Under the pieces are notes generated by a model. That model worked only from the letters and a program-made list of their open reading frames with translations. It was not told the DNA's origin and searched no databases. A stretch of 64,000 nucleotides of DNA from contig JACZJN010000128.1 in the NCBI GenBank assembly GCA_014860565.1, positions 1 to 64,000 on the forward strand. Direction: 5' to 3'. This document shows, piece by piece, positions 25,306 through 34,243 of this stretch; the first letter of the stretch is position 1; every line of letters begins with the position of its first letter. A program made the translations under genes and the position numbers. This DNA is from Bacteroidota bacterium (GTDB lineage: Bacteria; Bacteroidota; Ignavibacteria; SZUA-365).

Positions 25306-26199
25306 TTATTCGGCTTTCAATGCATTCGCGCCGCTGACGATTTCCAGGATTTCGGTCGTGATACTTGCCTGACGAGCGCTGTTGTAGGCGAGCTTCAGGT
25401 TGTGTATCAGGTCCCGGGCATTCGTCGTCGCTGCATCCATCGCCGTCATGCGGGCACCCTGCTCAGCGGCATTGGACTCCATGAACACGCGATAGAGTTG
25501 GAAATTGAGATGCTTTGGAATGAGGTATTCCATCAATTCGATTTCGGAGGGTTCGTATATATAATCCACGAAATGGTGGTACTTCCCCTCCGATTCCTCT
25601 CCCTGTTCTTCAGGCAGAGGAAGCAGCTGCTCCTCGCGAATGCGCTGCTGAATGACTGACTTGAACTCGTTATAAATAATCTCGACATGGTCGAATTCAC
25701 CATCGAGAAAACGATCCAGCACATCCGCCATGATCGCGGACACATCGGCGTGGGAGGCCGAATTAATCAGCCCGATATGTTTGTCAAGAATGCTGTAGCC
25801 GGGCTTGCCGAAGTGATTGAAACCGCGGCGGCCGATACATAGCAGGGACACATTCCCCTTCTCGTACTGAGAAGCGTAGGTTTCATGAATGCGTTGTGTG
25901 GCGTGACGAATAATGTTCGTATTGAAGGCGCCGCAGAGGCCGCGGTCTGCCGTCACCACCACGAGGAGGACGCGCTCCACTTCATCGCGCCTCGCCATCA
26001 CGGGCAGCGTATTGCGGTCGACACGCGCGAGCAGGTGTCGCACGAGCCCGTCGAGGCTGTACGCATAGGGACGCGCCGACACAATGGCATCCTGTGCACG
26101 ACGAAGCTTGGCCGCGGCGACCATCTTCATTGCCTGTGTGATCTTGCTGGTGCTGCGCACACCGTTGATGCGGTTGCGTATCTCGCGGAGATTGGCCAT
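25306..26199 (-). CDS. atpG: ATP synthase gamma subunit
   Basis: A 297-residue central stalk subunit. The N-terminal coiled coil starts MANLREIRNRINGVRSTSKI (the usual I-x-SV-xx-T-x-KIT-x-AMKMV), and the C-terminal helix ends with LAYNSARQASITTEILEIV. The middle Rossmann-like part includes DRGLCGAFN. Slightly longer than the E. coli protein (287), with a small acidic insert around 185-200 (EEQGEESEGKYHH). Last gene of the operon, three bases after atpA. Confidence 0.97.
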   Translation of the reverse strand: MANLREIRNRINGVRSTSKITQAMKMVAAAKLRRAQDAIVSARPYAYSLDGLVRHLLARVDRNTLPVMARRDEVERVLLVVVTADRGLCGAFNTNIIRHATQRIHETYASQYEKGNVSLLCIGRRGFNHFGKPGYSILDKHIGLINSASHADVSAIMADVLDRFLDGEFDHVEIIYNEFKSVIQQRIREEQLLPLPEEQGEESEGKYHHFVDYIYEPSEIELMEYLIPKHLNFQLYRVFMESNAAEQGARMTAMDAATTNARDLIHNLKLAYNSARQASITTEILEIVSGANALKAE

Positions 26200-26202
26200 G
26201 GA

Positions 26203-27768
26203 TTACGCCTGCTCTTTTTTCAGGGAGAGCACGAACGATGAGACAAAGTCTTTCAGCAAAGCGTGCATTTTGTCGGAAAGTTCGTCGCTGAGTTTTTTCT
26301 CGTCGGCGATTTCATTGAGCACTTCCGGATGACGCGCGCGCAGATGCTCGATGTACTCGGCCTCGAAGCGCGAGACTTCCTCGGCCGGGATTTCATCGAG
26401 ATAGCCCTTGACGCCGGCGAAAATGCTGGCGACCTGTTCCTCGACCACCATCGGCTGATACTGTCCCTGCTTGAGCAGTTCCAGCATACGAGCGCCGCGG
26501 CGCAGAAGCTGCTGCGTGCTCTTGTCGAGATCCGAACCGAATTTTGCAAACGCTTCGAGCTCACGATACTGCGCAAGATCGAGGCGCAGCGGACCGGCGA
26601 TCTGCTTCATGGCCTTGATCTGCGCGTTGCCGCCGACACGGGAGACGGAAATACCGACGTTGACCGCAGGACGCTGACCTGCGTTGAACAGGCTCGACTC
26701 AAGATAGATCTGACCGTCGGTGATCGAGATCACGTTTGTCGGGATGTATGCTGAAACGTCTCCTGCCTGCGTCTCGATAATCGGGAGCGCAGTGAGGCTT
26801 CCACCACCGAGGTCGTCGTTCAGCTTGGATGCGCGCTCGAGCAACCGGGAGTGCAAATAGAACACGTCGCCGGGATACGCTTCGCGGCCCGGGGGACGGC
26901 GCAGAAGCAGCGAGAGTTCGCGATACGCGACGGCCTGTTTCGAGAGATCGTCGTACACCACGAGCGCATGACGTCCGCTGTCGCGGAAATATTCGCCCAG
27001 TGTCGCTCCCGAGTATGGGGCGATGTACTGCATAGGGGCGGGCGTGTTCGCTTCGGCAGTGATGATGGTCGTGTAGGCCATCGCTCCCATTTCCTCGAGT
27101 TTCGCATTCACCTGCGCCACGGTCGAAGCCTTCTGGCCGATCGCGACATAGATGCAATACACGGGCTGAATGCCGCGCCTTTTGGATTCCTCGGTATGGG
27201 TGAATTTCTGATTGATAATGGCATCGAGCGCAATGGCGGTCTTTCCTGTCTGGCGATCACCAATGATAAGTTCACGTTGTCCGCGTCCGATGGGGATCAT
27301 CGAGTCGATCGATTTGAGACCGGTCTGCAGCGGTTCCTTCACCGGCTGCCGCTGCAGCACACCGAGCGCCTTGCGCTCGATCGGCATGGAGGTCTCGCAG
27401 TGGATGACGCCGCGTCCGTCGAGCGGACGGCCCAGCGGATCGATCACGCGTCCGAGCATCGCCTCGCCCACGGGCATGGAGGTCACCTTGCCGGTGCGCC
27501 TGACGGTATCGCCTTCCTTGACGCCGGTGGATTCACCGAACAGCACGCAGCCGACGTTGTCCTCTTCGAGGTTCAGCGCCATGCCGAAAATGTCGTTCGG
27601 GAATTCGATCAGTTCGCCTGCGAGGCAATTCTTCAGGCCGTAGATGCGTGCGACGTTGTCGCCCACCTGCAGCACCGTTCCCACCTCGTAGACATCGATG
27701 TCGCTGTCGAATCCGCTCAGCTGCTTTCTCAGTATCGCCGATACTTCATCGGGTCGAACTTCTGCCAT
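26203..27768 (-). CDS. atpA: ATP synthase alpha subunit
   Basis: A 521-residue F1 subunit with Walker [14 protein letters not shown], the beta-barrel start [18 protein letters not shown], the [20 protein letters not shown] region and the arginine-finger-bearing [11 protein letters not shown]...SVSRVGG stretch. The length is close to E. coli (513). It carries the non-catalytic nucleotide sites. The beta subunit it pairs with is not in this operon. Confidence 0.98.
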   Translation of the reverse strand: MAEVRPDEVSAILRKQLSGFDSDIDVYEVGTVLQVGDNVARIYGLKNCLAGELIEFPNDIFGMALNLEEDNVGCVLFGESTGVKEGDTVRRTGKVTSMPVGEAMLGRVIDPLGRPLDGRGVIHCETSMPIERKALGVLQRQPVKEPLQTGLKSIDSMIPIGRGQRELIIGDRQTGKTAIALDAIINQKFTHTEESKRRGIQPVYCIYVAIGQKASTVAQVNAKLEEMGAMAYTTIITAEANTPAPMQYIAPYSGATLGEYFRDSGRHALVVYDDLSKQAVAYRELSLLLRRPPGREAYPGDVFYLHSRLLERASKLNDDLGGGSLTALPIIETQAGDVSAYIPTNVISITDGQIYLESSLFNAGQRPAVNVGISVSRVGGNAQIKAMKQIAGPLRLDLAQYRELEAFAKFGSDLDKSTQQLLRRGARMLELLKQGQYQPMVVEEQVASIFAGVKGYLDEIPAEEVSRFEAEYIEHLRARHPEVLNEIADEKKLSDELSDKMHALLKDFVSSFVLSLKKEQA

Positions 27769-27830
27769 GTCTCTATCGCCTTATGCTAAACTGTGAGTGT
27801 TCTGATCTGCTGTACTCTACTGGGAGGCCG

Positions 27831-28373
27831 CTACGCACCGCTGACGAATCTGTCGCGCAGCCGCTTGAGTTGCTGACGGACACTGCCGTCGTATACCGTG
27901 TCGCCGAGCCGTACGACAAGACCGCCCATCAGGTCGGTATCCACATCGTACCGGGATTCGACGCGTTTGCCCGACATGCGCTCGAGAGCCGCATTGAGCG
28001 CGGCCTGCTGACTTCCGGTCAGTTCCACGGCGCTGTGAATGCTTGTAAGGAGAATGCCCTCCCTCTCGCGATTCTTCTCGAAAACGGCATCGATGACTTC
28101 GAGCACGTATTCCTCGCGCTCCTTTTCCGCCAGGAACAGAAGAACCTGCAGCGTGTAGGCACCGACGCGCTCCGCAAAAAGTGCGGTAATCGTATCGCGC
28201 TTCAGTCTCGGAGAAAGAACGGGAGACTGGAAAAACTGCAGCAGTTCCCGCGATTGCCGAATCGACGCCTGCACGTCGCGAAGGTCGCTGAGAAACGACG
28301 TGCGCTCGGTACCTTCAGGAATGGCATCAAGAATGGCTTCTGCGAAACGGTTTGCGATGCGTACGATGCTCAT
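27831..28373 (-). CDS. atpH: ATP synthase delta subunit
   Basis: A 180-residue peripheral-stalk cap subunit. MSIVRIANRFAEAILDAI matches the N-terminal helix bundle of OSCP/delta, and the C-terminal part ending GGLVVRLGDTVYDGSVRQQL is the family's most conserved element. It joins the stator to the top of F1. Between atpF and atpA as expected; the 62-base gap before atpA holds no gene. Confidence 0.95.
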   Translation of the reverse strand: MSIVRIANRFAEAILDAIPEGTERTSFLSDLRDVQASIRQSRELLQFFQSPVLSPRLKRDTITALFAERVGAYTLQVLLFLAEKEREEYVLEVIDAVFEKNREREGILLTSIHSAVELTGSQQAALNAALERMSGKRVESRYDVDTDLMGGLVVRLGDTVYDGSVRQQLKRLRDRFVSGA

Positions 28374-28391
28374 GTGCGTCGGTCTGCCGGT

Positions 28392-28886
28392 TTAGTTTTT
28401 GGGAAGGTTGCCGATGAAGTCGTCGACAAGCTTGCGGTGTTTGTCCGCATCGAGTTCTTCGCCGAGGATCTTGCCTGCGGCGCGAATCGCGAGATCGGCC
28501 ACCTCCGTGCGCAGCTGCGCCAGGGCGGTGTCTTTCTCACGCTGGATTTCCGCTTTCGCCTGGGCGGTCATCTGGCGCGCCTGCTCATGAGCGCTGTCCA
28601 CGATGCCCTGCTTGACGGTTTCGGCGACGCCCTTCGCTTCGTCGAGAATTTTCCGGGCTTCCATCTCGGAATTCTGGAGAAGCTTGCGGTGTTCCGCGAG
28701 CAGCCGCTCCGCATCGGTGCGCGCGTCTTCCGCCCGTTGAATATCCTCACGGATTTTCGTTTCGCGGTTTTCAAGCGCGCCCAGCAGGGGCTTCCAGGCC
28801 AGTTTCTTGAGTATCCACAGGAGCAGGGTGAACGTGATGAACGTCCATATCAGCATCCCGGGTTCAAGTGCAAGAAGTTTATCCAT
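28392..28886 (-). CDS. atpF: ATP synthase F0 subunit b
   Basis: A 164-residue stator subunit. One N-terminal membrane helix (PGMLIWTFITFTLLLWILKK) is followed by a long, charged, right-handed coiled coil (~30-150) with REDIQRAEDARTDAERLLAEH. GAGGT precedes the ATG. It holds the stator to F1. Only one b-type gene is present, so a homodimer is expected. Confidence 0.95.
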   Translation of the reverse strand: MDKLLALEPGMLIWTFITFTLLLWILKKLAWKPLLGALENRETKIREDIQRAEDARTDAERLLAEHRKLLQNSEMEARKILDEAKGVAETVKQGIVDSAHEQARQMTAQAKAEIQREKDTALAQLRTEVADLAIRAAGKILGEELDADKHRKLVDDFIGNLPKN

Positions 28887-28936
28887 ACGCTACCTCAGTG
28901 TGTATCCTGCGCCAGGTCGTGGTGAATCGTTTTGTC

Positions 28937-29155
28937 TTATTTCAATGCGAGAAGCAGACAGACCACAACGGCGAACAGGGCGATACCTTCGATAAGCGCG
29001 GCCATGATAATCATCGCACCGCGAAGATCGCCGGCGGCTTCGGGCTGACGGCCGATAGCTTCGAGAGCGGCGGCGGCGAGTTTACCGATACCCATGCCGG
29101 CACCGACGACAACGATAGATGCACCGATTCCAGCTGCTAACCATGCGAGTTCCAT
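28937..29155 (-). CDS. atpE: ATP synthase F0 subunit c (ring)
   Basis: A 72-residue hairpin of two membrane helices, with the polar loop AIGRQPEAAGDL. The ion-binding carboxylate is Glu56 in AALIEGIALF. The Gln and Ser/Thr residues that mark sodium-binding rings are not present around the site, so proton coupling is likely. GGAGG precedes the start. Confidence 0.97.
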   Translation of the reverse strand: MELAWLAAGIGASIVVVGAGMGIGKLAAAALEAIGRQPEAAGDLRGAMIIMAALIEGIALFAVVVCLLLALK

Positions 29156-29229
29156 TGAGTGTCCTCCAGATTGATAAGTTATGTGAACGTTGTTTCGTTT
29201 CGAATGACAAAATGCTCCGCGTCTTCGGC

Positions 29230-30297
29230 CTAGTGTTCCTGATGAACCGACATGCCGATGAAGAATGACGAGAGCATGGTGAAAATGTACGCCTGCAGGA
29301 AGCTGATAAAGATCTTCAGCAGGGACATGAACAGGAGAAACGCTATTGACATCGGGGCCACGACCAGCGTGTCCATGCCAAAGATCAGCGCGTAGAATGC
29401 GCCGATGACCAGTGCACCCGAAAGCATGTTCGCGAAGAGACGAATCGCGAGGGCGAAGGGTTTGATCACCAGGCCGAGAATTTCAATCACGAACATCAGG
29501 ATGCCTATGGCGAAGGGAATGCCATGCGGCACCAGTCCCTTCCAGAATCCGATGATGCCGTTCGCGCGTATGCCCCCGAAAATCATGAAGGCGAAGGTGA
29601 TCAACGCGAGTCCGGCCGTAATGTTGATGTTGCCCGTGGAGGCAGCGCCGAAGGGCACCAGTCCTACAAGGTTCATCACTGTGATAAAGAAGAAAAACGA
29701 CAGCAGCAGCGACATGTAGCGCTTCGCGTCGTGCCCCAGAAACGGTGCCGCGATTTCGTCGCGCACGAACACCACGACAGATTCGATCATATTGCCGTAG
29801 CCGCGGGGCACGATGCCCCTGCGGTTCTGCCGCGCCGCCAGCCAGGTCAGCATGATGGTGATGAGCATGGACAGCCACATATAAACGATGTGGCGATTGG
29901 GCGACATGTTCAGCTGGAAACCGGCAATATTGATAATCCAGTTTTGAGGAAGATTGATCTGCGGAAAGGGATATTCGTGAATATAGGTGGTGTTCTCGAC
30001 CTTGTGTTCGAGAATCCGCATCATCTCCTCTGTGGGCGTCAGGTTGTCGGTACTGTGGCCGTTGCCATGTCCGCCTTCGGCGTGCTCACCTTCGGCGTTC
30101 TCACCCTCGCCATGGCCGCTCCCCGCGGCTTCGACATCGTGCGAGGCGGCGTCGCCGCCATGGGTAGAGCTTCCCTGCTGCACTGCCTGCTGCGAGCCCT
30201 GTTGACCTTGATGCTGCTGCGCGGGAAGCGAAACGCTGAGTACCACGACCGCGATCGCTGCGAAGAGCATCCCCTGGAGACTGCGTAGTATTGTCAT
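29230..30297 (-). CDS. atpB: ATP synthase F0 subunit a with His/Gly/Gln-rich N-terminal extension
   Basis: A 355-residue proton channel subunit, longer than E. coli AtpB (271). The essential arginine is Arg286 in LAIRLFANMLSG, within the last conserved helices, and five to six membrane helices lie at ~135-355. Ahead of them is an export-signal-like helix ending SVSLPAQ, then ~65 residues very rich in Gln, Gly, His and Glu (QHQGQQGSQQAVQQG, EGENAEGEHAEGGHGNGH). Signal-like starts on subunit a are known in Bacteroidota and Chlorobiota. The His-rich part would face the periplasm and might bind metal, which is inference. Confidence 0.95.
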   Translation of the reverse strand: MTILRSLQGMLFAAIAVVVLSVSLPAQQHQGQQGSQQAVQQGSSTHGGDAASHDVEAAGSGHGEGENAEGEHAEGGHGNGHSTDNLTPTEEMMRILEHKVENTTYIHEYPFPQINLPQNWIINIAGFQLNMSPNRHIVYMWLSMLITIMLTWLAARQNRRGIVPRGYGNMIESVVVFVRDEIAAPFLGHDAKRYMSLLLSFFFFITVMNLVGLVPFGAASTGNINITAGLALITFAFMIFGGIRANGIIGFWKGLVPHGIPFAIGILMFVIEILGLVIKPFALAIRLFANMLSGALVIGAFYALIFGMDTLVVAPMSIAFLLFMSLLKIFISFLQAYIFTMLSSFFIGMSVHQEH

Positions 30298-30326
30298 ACT
30301 GCTGGATGTACTGAGACTCGGGTGAA

Positions 30327-30743
30327 TTAGGCCCGCGCGCGGCGAGGCTTGAGCATGTCAGTCTTCCGGTTGATATGATAGACCTCGATAAAGAGGAATA
30401 TCGAGTAGGTCGCCATGAACGAGCCCACAAACTCGAGCACATTACCGGTGACGGTCAGAAGAAATACCGCAACCGCGGCGATCATCAGGAAGAAACGAAC
30501 GGCCATCGCTGCAAGCGAGAAGAGCATGAACAGATTATTGTTGAGACGAAAGGCTCGCTCGATAAAGACATAGCCTAAAAATGCATTCGTCACACTTAAA
30601 ATACAACCCGCGACGAGATCGGGACCGAAAGTATAATCCCCGTTCCTCAGGAGCGAGAAAACGAAGAAGAGCGTCGAGAGCAGGCCCAGGAGGGCGAATT
30701 CGATTTTGATCTTCAGGACCTGTTTGCGCATGTACGTGATCAT
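30327..30743 (-). CDS. ATP synthase I-like assembly/membrane protein
   Basis: A 138-residue protein with about four membrane helices (IEFALLGLLSTLFFVFSLL, LVAGCILSVTNAFLGYVFI, LFMLFSLAAMAVRFFLMIA, AVFLLTVTGNVLEFVGSFM). Position and topology match the ATP_synt_I (AtpI/AtpR-like) proteins that precede atpB in many operons and help ring assembly. The start at 30743 overlaps the stop of the previous gene (ATGA); the longer open frame reads through that gene in another frame and is not real. Confidence 0.75.
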   Translation of the reverse strand: MITYMRKQVLKIKIEFALLGLLSTLFFVFSLLRNGDYTFGPDLVAGCILSVTNAFLGYVFIERAFRLNNNLFMLFSLAAMAVRFFLMIAAVAVFLLTVTGNVLEFVGSFMATYSIFLFIEVYHINRKTDMLKPRRARA

Positions 30744-30988
30744 GACTTTTCTTTTGTATTCCTTTTTTGTAACCGGTTTGCTGTTTTTATCACCGACGTC
30801 AGTCCGTAGACGATGCCGATGACCGAGAGAATGACCGTGAGCCAGGGACGCGATTCGAGCAGAAGATCCGCTCCGTATCCTGCTCCGAAAAACAGGAGCA
30901 TGGTCGCTACCAGCTGCCATCCGAGATTCGTGTACGGGAGCAGTTCGCGCAGGGTCTCGGTGATGGATTCAGCCGTTGTTTTTTTCAT
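30740..30988 (-). CDS. AtpQ/AtpI-like two-helix protein of the atp operon
   Basis: An 82-residue protein with two membrane helices (LGWQLVATMLLFFGAGYGADLLL and LTVILSVIGIVYGLTSVI). The GxGYGAD turn between them is the mark of the small AtpQ/gene-1 family found at the head of atp operons, thought to aid c-ring assembly or carry magnesium. I start at 30988 (MKKTTAESITETL); an ATG at 31024 with a GAGG close before it would add 12 residues. First gene of the operon; the promoter must lie in 31025-31159. Confidence 0.8.
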   Translation of the reverse strand: MKKTTAESITETLRELLPYTNLGWQLVATMLLFFGAGYGADLLLESRPWLTVILSVIGIVYGLTSVIKTANRLQKRNTKEKS

Positions 30989-31159
30989 TTTTTTCGGGCA
31001 GGTGCGATACCTGCATATCCTCAAAAATATACAGCCTTAAAGATAAGATTTTTACGCTAAGAATCAAACGTGTTCGGCTCAGTACCATGGAAGCTCTCTG
31101 AACTTCCTAAGACAAAACGCATTTACTTTGTCCGGAATTCCCTATTCGTGATTTTTTTT

Positions 31160-32674
31160 CTATCCCCCTCCGACCATGCGACGGAAACCGGCGAGCAGTT
31201 TCCAGATGAACGCACGCCAGAGATTGATTTGCATGGATGAGGCGGAGGCAAGCAGGAAATCGAGGTCATGGCGATCGGCATGGGACAGGGACCGAAGAAG
31301 GGAACCGCCCCCCTTCTCCATCTGCTGTTCAATGCAGGAAGTCATGCGCCTTGTGACTTCATCGCGAAGCTGTTCGAAACGCCGGCGCAATTCCGGATCG
31401 TTCGTGTTCTTGATCACGACGCTGAGATGATCGATGAGCAGAACCAGCTTCCGAAGCTGTTCCAGGGAACAATGCAGATCCAGCTCACGGGCGATCTGTT
31501 GGAAGATCTCATGTATTTCGTCGAACTGCTCCTCTCGGAAATCGAAGAGACCGGGGAGGTCCACATCCTCCACCTGAAGATGGAGATGCGAAATGCGTTC
31601 GAGCTCGTGTCCGTAGCCGACGATGATCTCTTCGGTCATGGCGTTCACCTGCCGGTCGATCTCCTGCTGCACCGAACGGAGCGAATCTTCATAGCGTCGT
31701 CGGAGATGGGGACTCTGGGCTGCGTCAAACTGATGCTTCAGCTCGGCCTGCCGTTTCTGCAGCCGCTCGATGACCTTGTGCTGCGCAGTGTCTTCCTCGA
31801 AAATCTTGTCGCGAATGTAGCTTTTGGAGGCGATGAGCTGTGAACGTCCGATCTTGATCGTGTTGATGACAATCCGGTCGCCGAGAAGCCGGCGGATCTC
31901 CGCTTCGTCGAGGGCGCATGCACCGTCGGTGATAATGAGGATTTCTGTGCCGGAGAGTTGCGGCAGCGCATTGATGTCATCGACCGCCTGCCGGATGGCA
32001 CGCGCCATCGCGGTACCATTCCCCAGCGTGTGGAGGCGCATCACGTAGCTGATCAGCGCATGGAAGCTCGCCATGTCGCGCGCCTCGTGCAGTTCCCCGA
32101 TTTTCGTGTCGAAGGTGCGCAGGTTGATATATCCCAGCTCCTTCATGTTGTGCTTGAGGAAGTAGTACACCACGGCCTTGGCGAGGTTGATGCGGTTTTT
32201 CATCGCCATAGAACTCGAAGTATCGAGAAGCACATACAGTTTCTGCTTGCGGCGGTCTGGCAGATAATCGTCAGAATCTGGATCGACGGAGTAATAATGG
32301 GGGTCCCTCGGATATGGCACCCAGAGCTCTTTCTTTGCCAGACGGTTGAAAAAGACGTCCTCGGGCAGGAGCCACTGGTAGTTGTATATCCTCGGGAGAT
32401 GCTGCGGCGTGCGTATCAGCCCCGCTTCGTACTCTTCCTGCTCGTTGATGATAATCTCCAGGTCTTCCCTGTCCTCGGGCGGCGGCTCTTTTCTCCCCGG
32501 TTCGGTCAGCTGCAGCACGGGACGCAGCTGTTGAGTCAGCTGATTGTTTTCATCCTCCAGCACACGAGCGATCTCGAACACGGCGGTAAAATCCTCGGGC
32601 AGATCTTCGTAGATGTGCTCGAAGAAGCCCAGGTCCTCCATGACGTCGAAAAAATGTTCGTATGCGCCGGACAT
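31160..32674 (-). CDS. VWA-domain protein, ViaA/CoxE-like partner of the AAA+ ATPase
   Basis: A 504-residue cytosolic protein. The von Willebrand A domain (~145-320) has an intact metal site: Asp151, Ser153 and Ser155 in LLDTSSSMAM, a threonine in LGNGTAMARA, and ITDGACALDEAE. The flanking N-terminal helical part is acidic, and the C-terminal ~170 residues are helical (QKRQAELKHQF, REEQFDEIHEIFQQIAREL). In the MoxR/RavA families such a protein works with the ATPase encoded beside it. Only one base separates the stop of the ATPase gene from this ATG, so the two are a unit. Cellular role unknown. Confidence 0.85.
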   Translation of the reverse strand: MSGAYEHFFDVMEDLGFFEHIYEDLPEDFTAVFEIARVLEDENNQLTQQLRPVLQLTEPGRKEPPPEDREDLEIIINEQEEYEAGLIRTPQHLPRIYNYQWLLPEDVFFNRLAKKELWVPYPRDPHYYSVDPDSDDYLPDRRKQKLYVLLDTSSSMAMKNRINLAKAVVYYFLKHNMKELGYINLRTFDTKIGELHEARDMASFHALISYVMRLHTLGNGTAMARAIRQAVDDINALPQLSGTEILIITDGACALDEAEIRRLLGDRIVINTIKIGRSQLIASKSYIRDKIFEEDTAQHKVIERLQKRQAELKHQFDAAQSPHLRRRYEDSLRSVQQEIDRQVNAMTEEIIVGYGHELERISHLHLQVEDVDLPGLFDFREEQFDEIHEIFQQIARELDLHCSLEQLRKLVLLIDHLSVVIKNTNDPELRRRFEQLRDEVTRRMTSCIEQQMEKGGGSLLRSLSHADRHDLDFLLASASSMQINLWRAFIWKLLAGFRRMVGGG

Positions 32675-32675
32675 G

Positions 32676-33983
32676 TCAGGTCCAGATATGTTCCGCATCC
32701 TGGAACAGCGCCTGAATGTCGCGCTCTGTATTTCCCAGAAAATCGGCGATTTCTTCTGTGAGCGGTTCGAAGGACTTGAAATAGCCTTCGAGCAGACGTC
32801 GATTCTGTTCCTGCGTCGCGTTGGTAATGCCGAGGGTTTCCTTCGCCCACTCTGCAAGTGTGCGCCGCAAGGGCTGTCCCTCGATTTCGCTGATCGGCCG
32901 CCGCAGCAGCGAAGGATTGTGCTTGACGTGTTCGATGAATTCCTGGAACTCGAGCATGCGCTGAATCTGGTCGAATGCCTTGGCGGAACTGAGCTGTTTG
33001 AATATCGTGCTGTAGGATTTCAGGAACATTTCTTTCTGTTCCCGGATGCCGACGACGGTATAGAGATACCACAGCTTCTGAGCATCTTCGGGAATCACCT
33101 CCATCCTCCCGTGCAGGAAGGCAATCACGCGGAGCATGTCCATGGCCCTCGAATAGGTACGGGGCGAGATATAGAAATCCTTCAGATGCGGATGCTCATG
33201 CGGACGCTCCTTGATCAGACGATTGCGCTGCACTTCATAATAGCGCACCACCGAGTTCGCGAAGAAAATGACGTGCAGCGGAATATGAATGCTGAATTCA
33301 TCGTCGACACCACGGATGACATCCGATGCGCGTTTGAGCACGGAGTACGGAATGCGTTTTTCAGGCAATGTCGGCTGACCATGATGCGTCAGGTATCGCT
33401 GTGCGATCTGGTACTGTGTGTACGGTTCCTTTGCCGGTATAAACAGCGCCTTGAACACGAAGCGATCGAGCAGCGCTTCGGTAATCTCGCTCACCCGGAG
33501 GTAGTTCGTGGCGGCGATGACACTGTGCACCCGTGCGGGCACGTTCTGCACACCAAGGATCAGCGCACGCTCGTTGAGCGTCGTCAGCAGCGCTCGCAGA
33601 GTATAGTCGTTCGCGTCAAATATCTCATCTATGAAACCGAATTCGCTTTCCACGAGCGAATTCGCCGTGTTATGCATTATCCGACCCTTTTTCAGTTCGT
33701 CGATATCGAGTCCGCCGAAATAGGTATCGGGCTGCTGCTCCTTCGACGCCTGCACCTGGAAGACGTTCGCCCCTTCGAACATTCGGAATATCTGCTGGGC
33801 AAGCAGCGATTTCGCCGCACCGGTACGGCTCTGAATCAGTGCGTGTTCGCGCATGAGCATCGCGGAGAAGATCTGGTCGATCACTTCCGTACGATTGATG
33901 ATGCGGCGGTTGACGAGTTCGATCGCCGTGCGAAACTGCTCGATAACCTGGTCGGGATGGAACGGAGTCTTCTGTTCTGGCAT
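32676..33983 (-). CDS. MoxR/RavA-type AAA+ ATPase
   Basis: A 435-residue AAA+ ATPase. The Walker A loop is SRTGAAKS (residues 52-59, Lys58), with Ala before Lys as in MoxR proteins but Ser in place of the first Gly. Walker B FGFIDEIFDANDYTLRALL, sensor-1 SVIAATN and the arginine-bearing ALLDRFVFKAL follow. A helical C-terminal part (~290-435) replaces a simple lid. The start at 33983 (MPEQKTPFHPDQVIEQF) is used; the frame runs 53 codons further upstream through unlikely sequence. With the VWA protein downstream it resembles the RavA-ViaA pair, a remodeller/insertase for other proteins. Confidence 0.87.
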   Translation of the reverse strand: MPEQKTPFHPDQVIEQFRTAIELVNRRIINRTEVIDQIFSAMLMREHALIQSRTGAAKSLLAQQIFRMFEGANVFQVQASKEQQPDTYFGGLDIDELKKGRIMHNTANSLVESEFGFIDEIFDANDYTLRALLTTLNERALILGVQNVPARVHSVIAATNYLRVSEITEALLDRFVFKALFIPAKEPYTQYQIAQRYLTHHGQPTLPEKRIPYSVLKRASDVIRGVDDEFSIHIPLHVIFFANSVVRYYEVQRNRLIKERPHEHPHLKDFYISPRTYSRAMDMLRVIAFLHGRMEVIPEDAQKLWYLYTVVGIREQKEMFLKSYSTIFKQLSSAKAFDQIQRMLEFQEFIEHVKHNPSLLRRPISEIEGQPLRRTLAEWAKETLGITNATQEQNRRLLEGYFKSFEPLTEEIADFLGNTERDIQALFQDAEHIWT

Positions 33984-34183
33984 GTCCTTGCAGAGTATTA
34001 TGGAATTGCGGGAATCAAAAAGTACATGTTTGCGCAGAAAGGTCAAACAACCGTCTCCATGGAACAGACAGGTCTCCCAAACAGTACTCGCTTGAATGGG
34101 CCATTCGTTCAATAATAAAACAGAACGTGTTTCCTCTGGCATTCCTTGACACTCAAGTGCCAGAAGCGTAATTTGTCGAAGTT

Positions 34184-34208
34184 AAGTGATCCATCTAGAG
34201 TATCACTT
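34184..34208. promoter_or_regulatory. Inverted repeat in the divergent promoter region
   Basis: AAGTGAT (34184-34190) and ATCACTT (34202-34208) form a 7-base perfect inverted repeat with an 11-base spacer, 36 bases before the TPR gene. It is placed like an operator. The rest of the 260-base gap (33984-34243) shows no gene. Confidence 0.35.
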
Positions 34209-34243
34209 TAAGTCCCCCGTTTTTCATCACAAAAGAGCATCGC

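Noticed and set aside
32613-34115. A 500-codon plus-strand frame over the AAA+ ATPase gene
   Set aside because: Antisense shadow of the ATPase, whose Walker motifs are clear on the minus strand.
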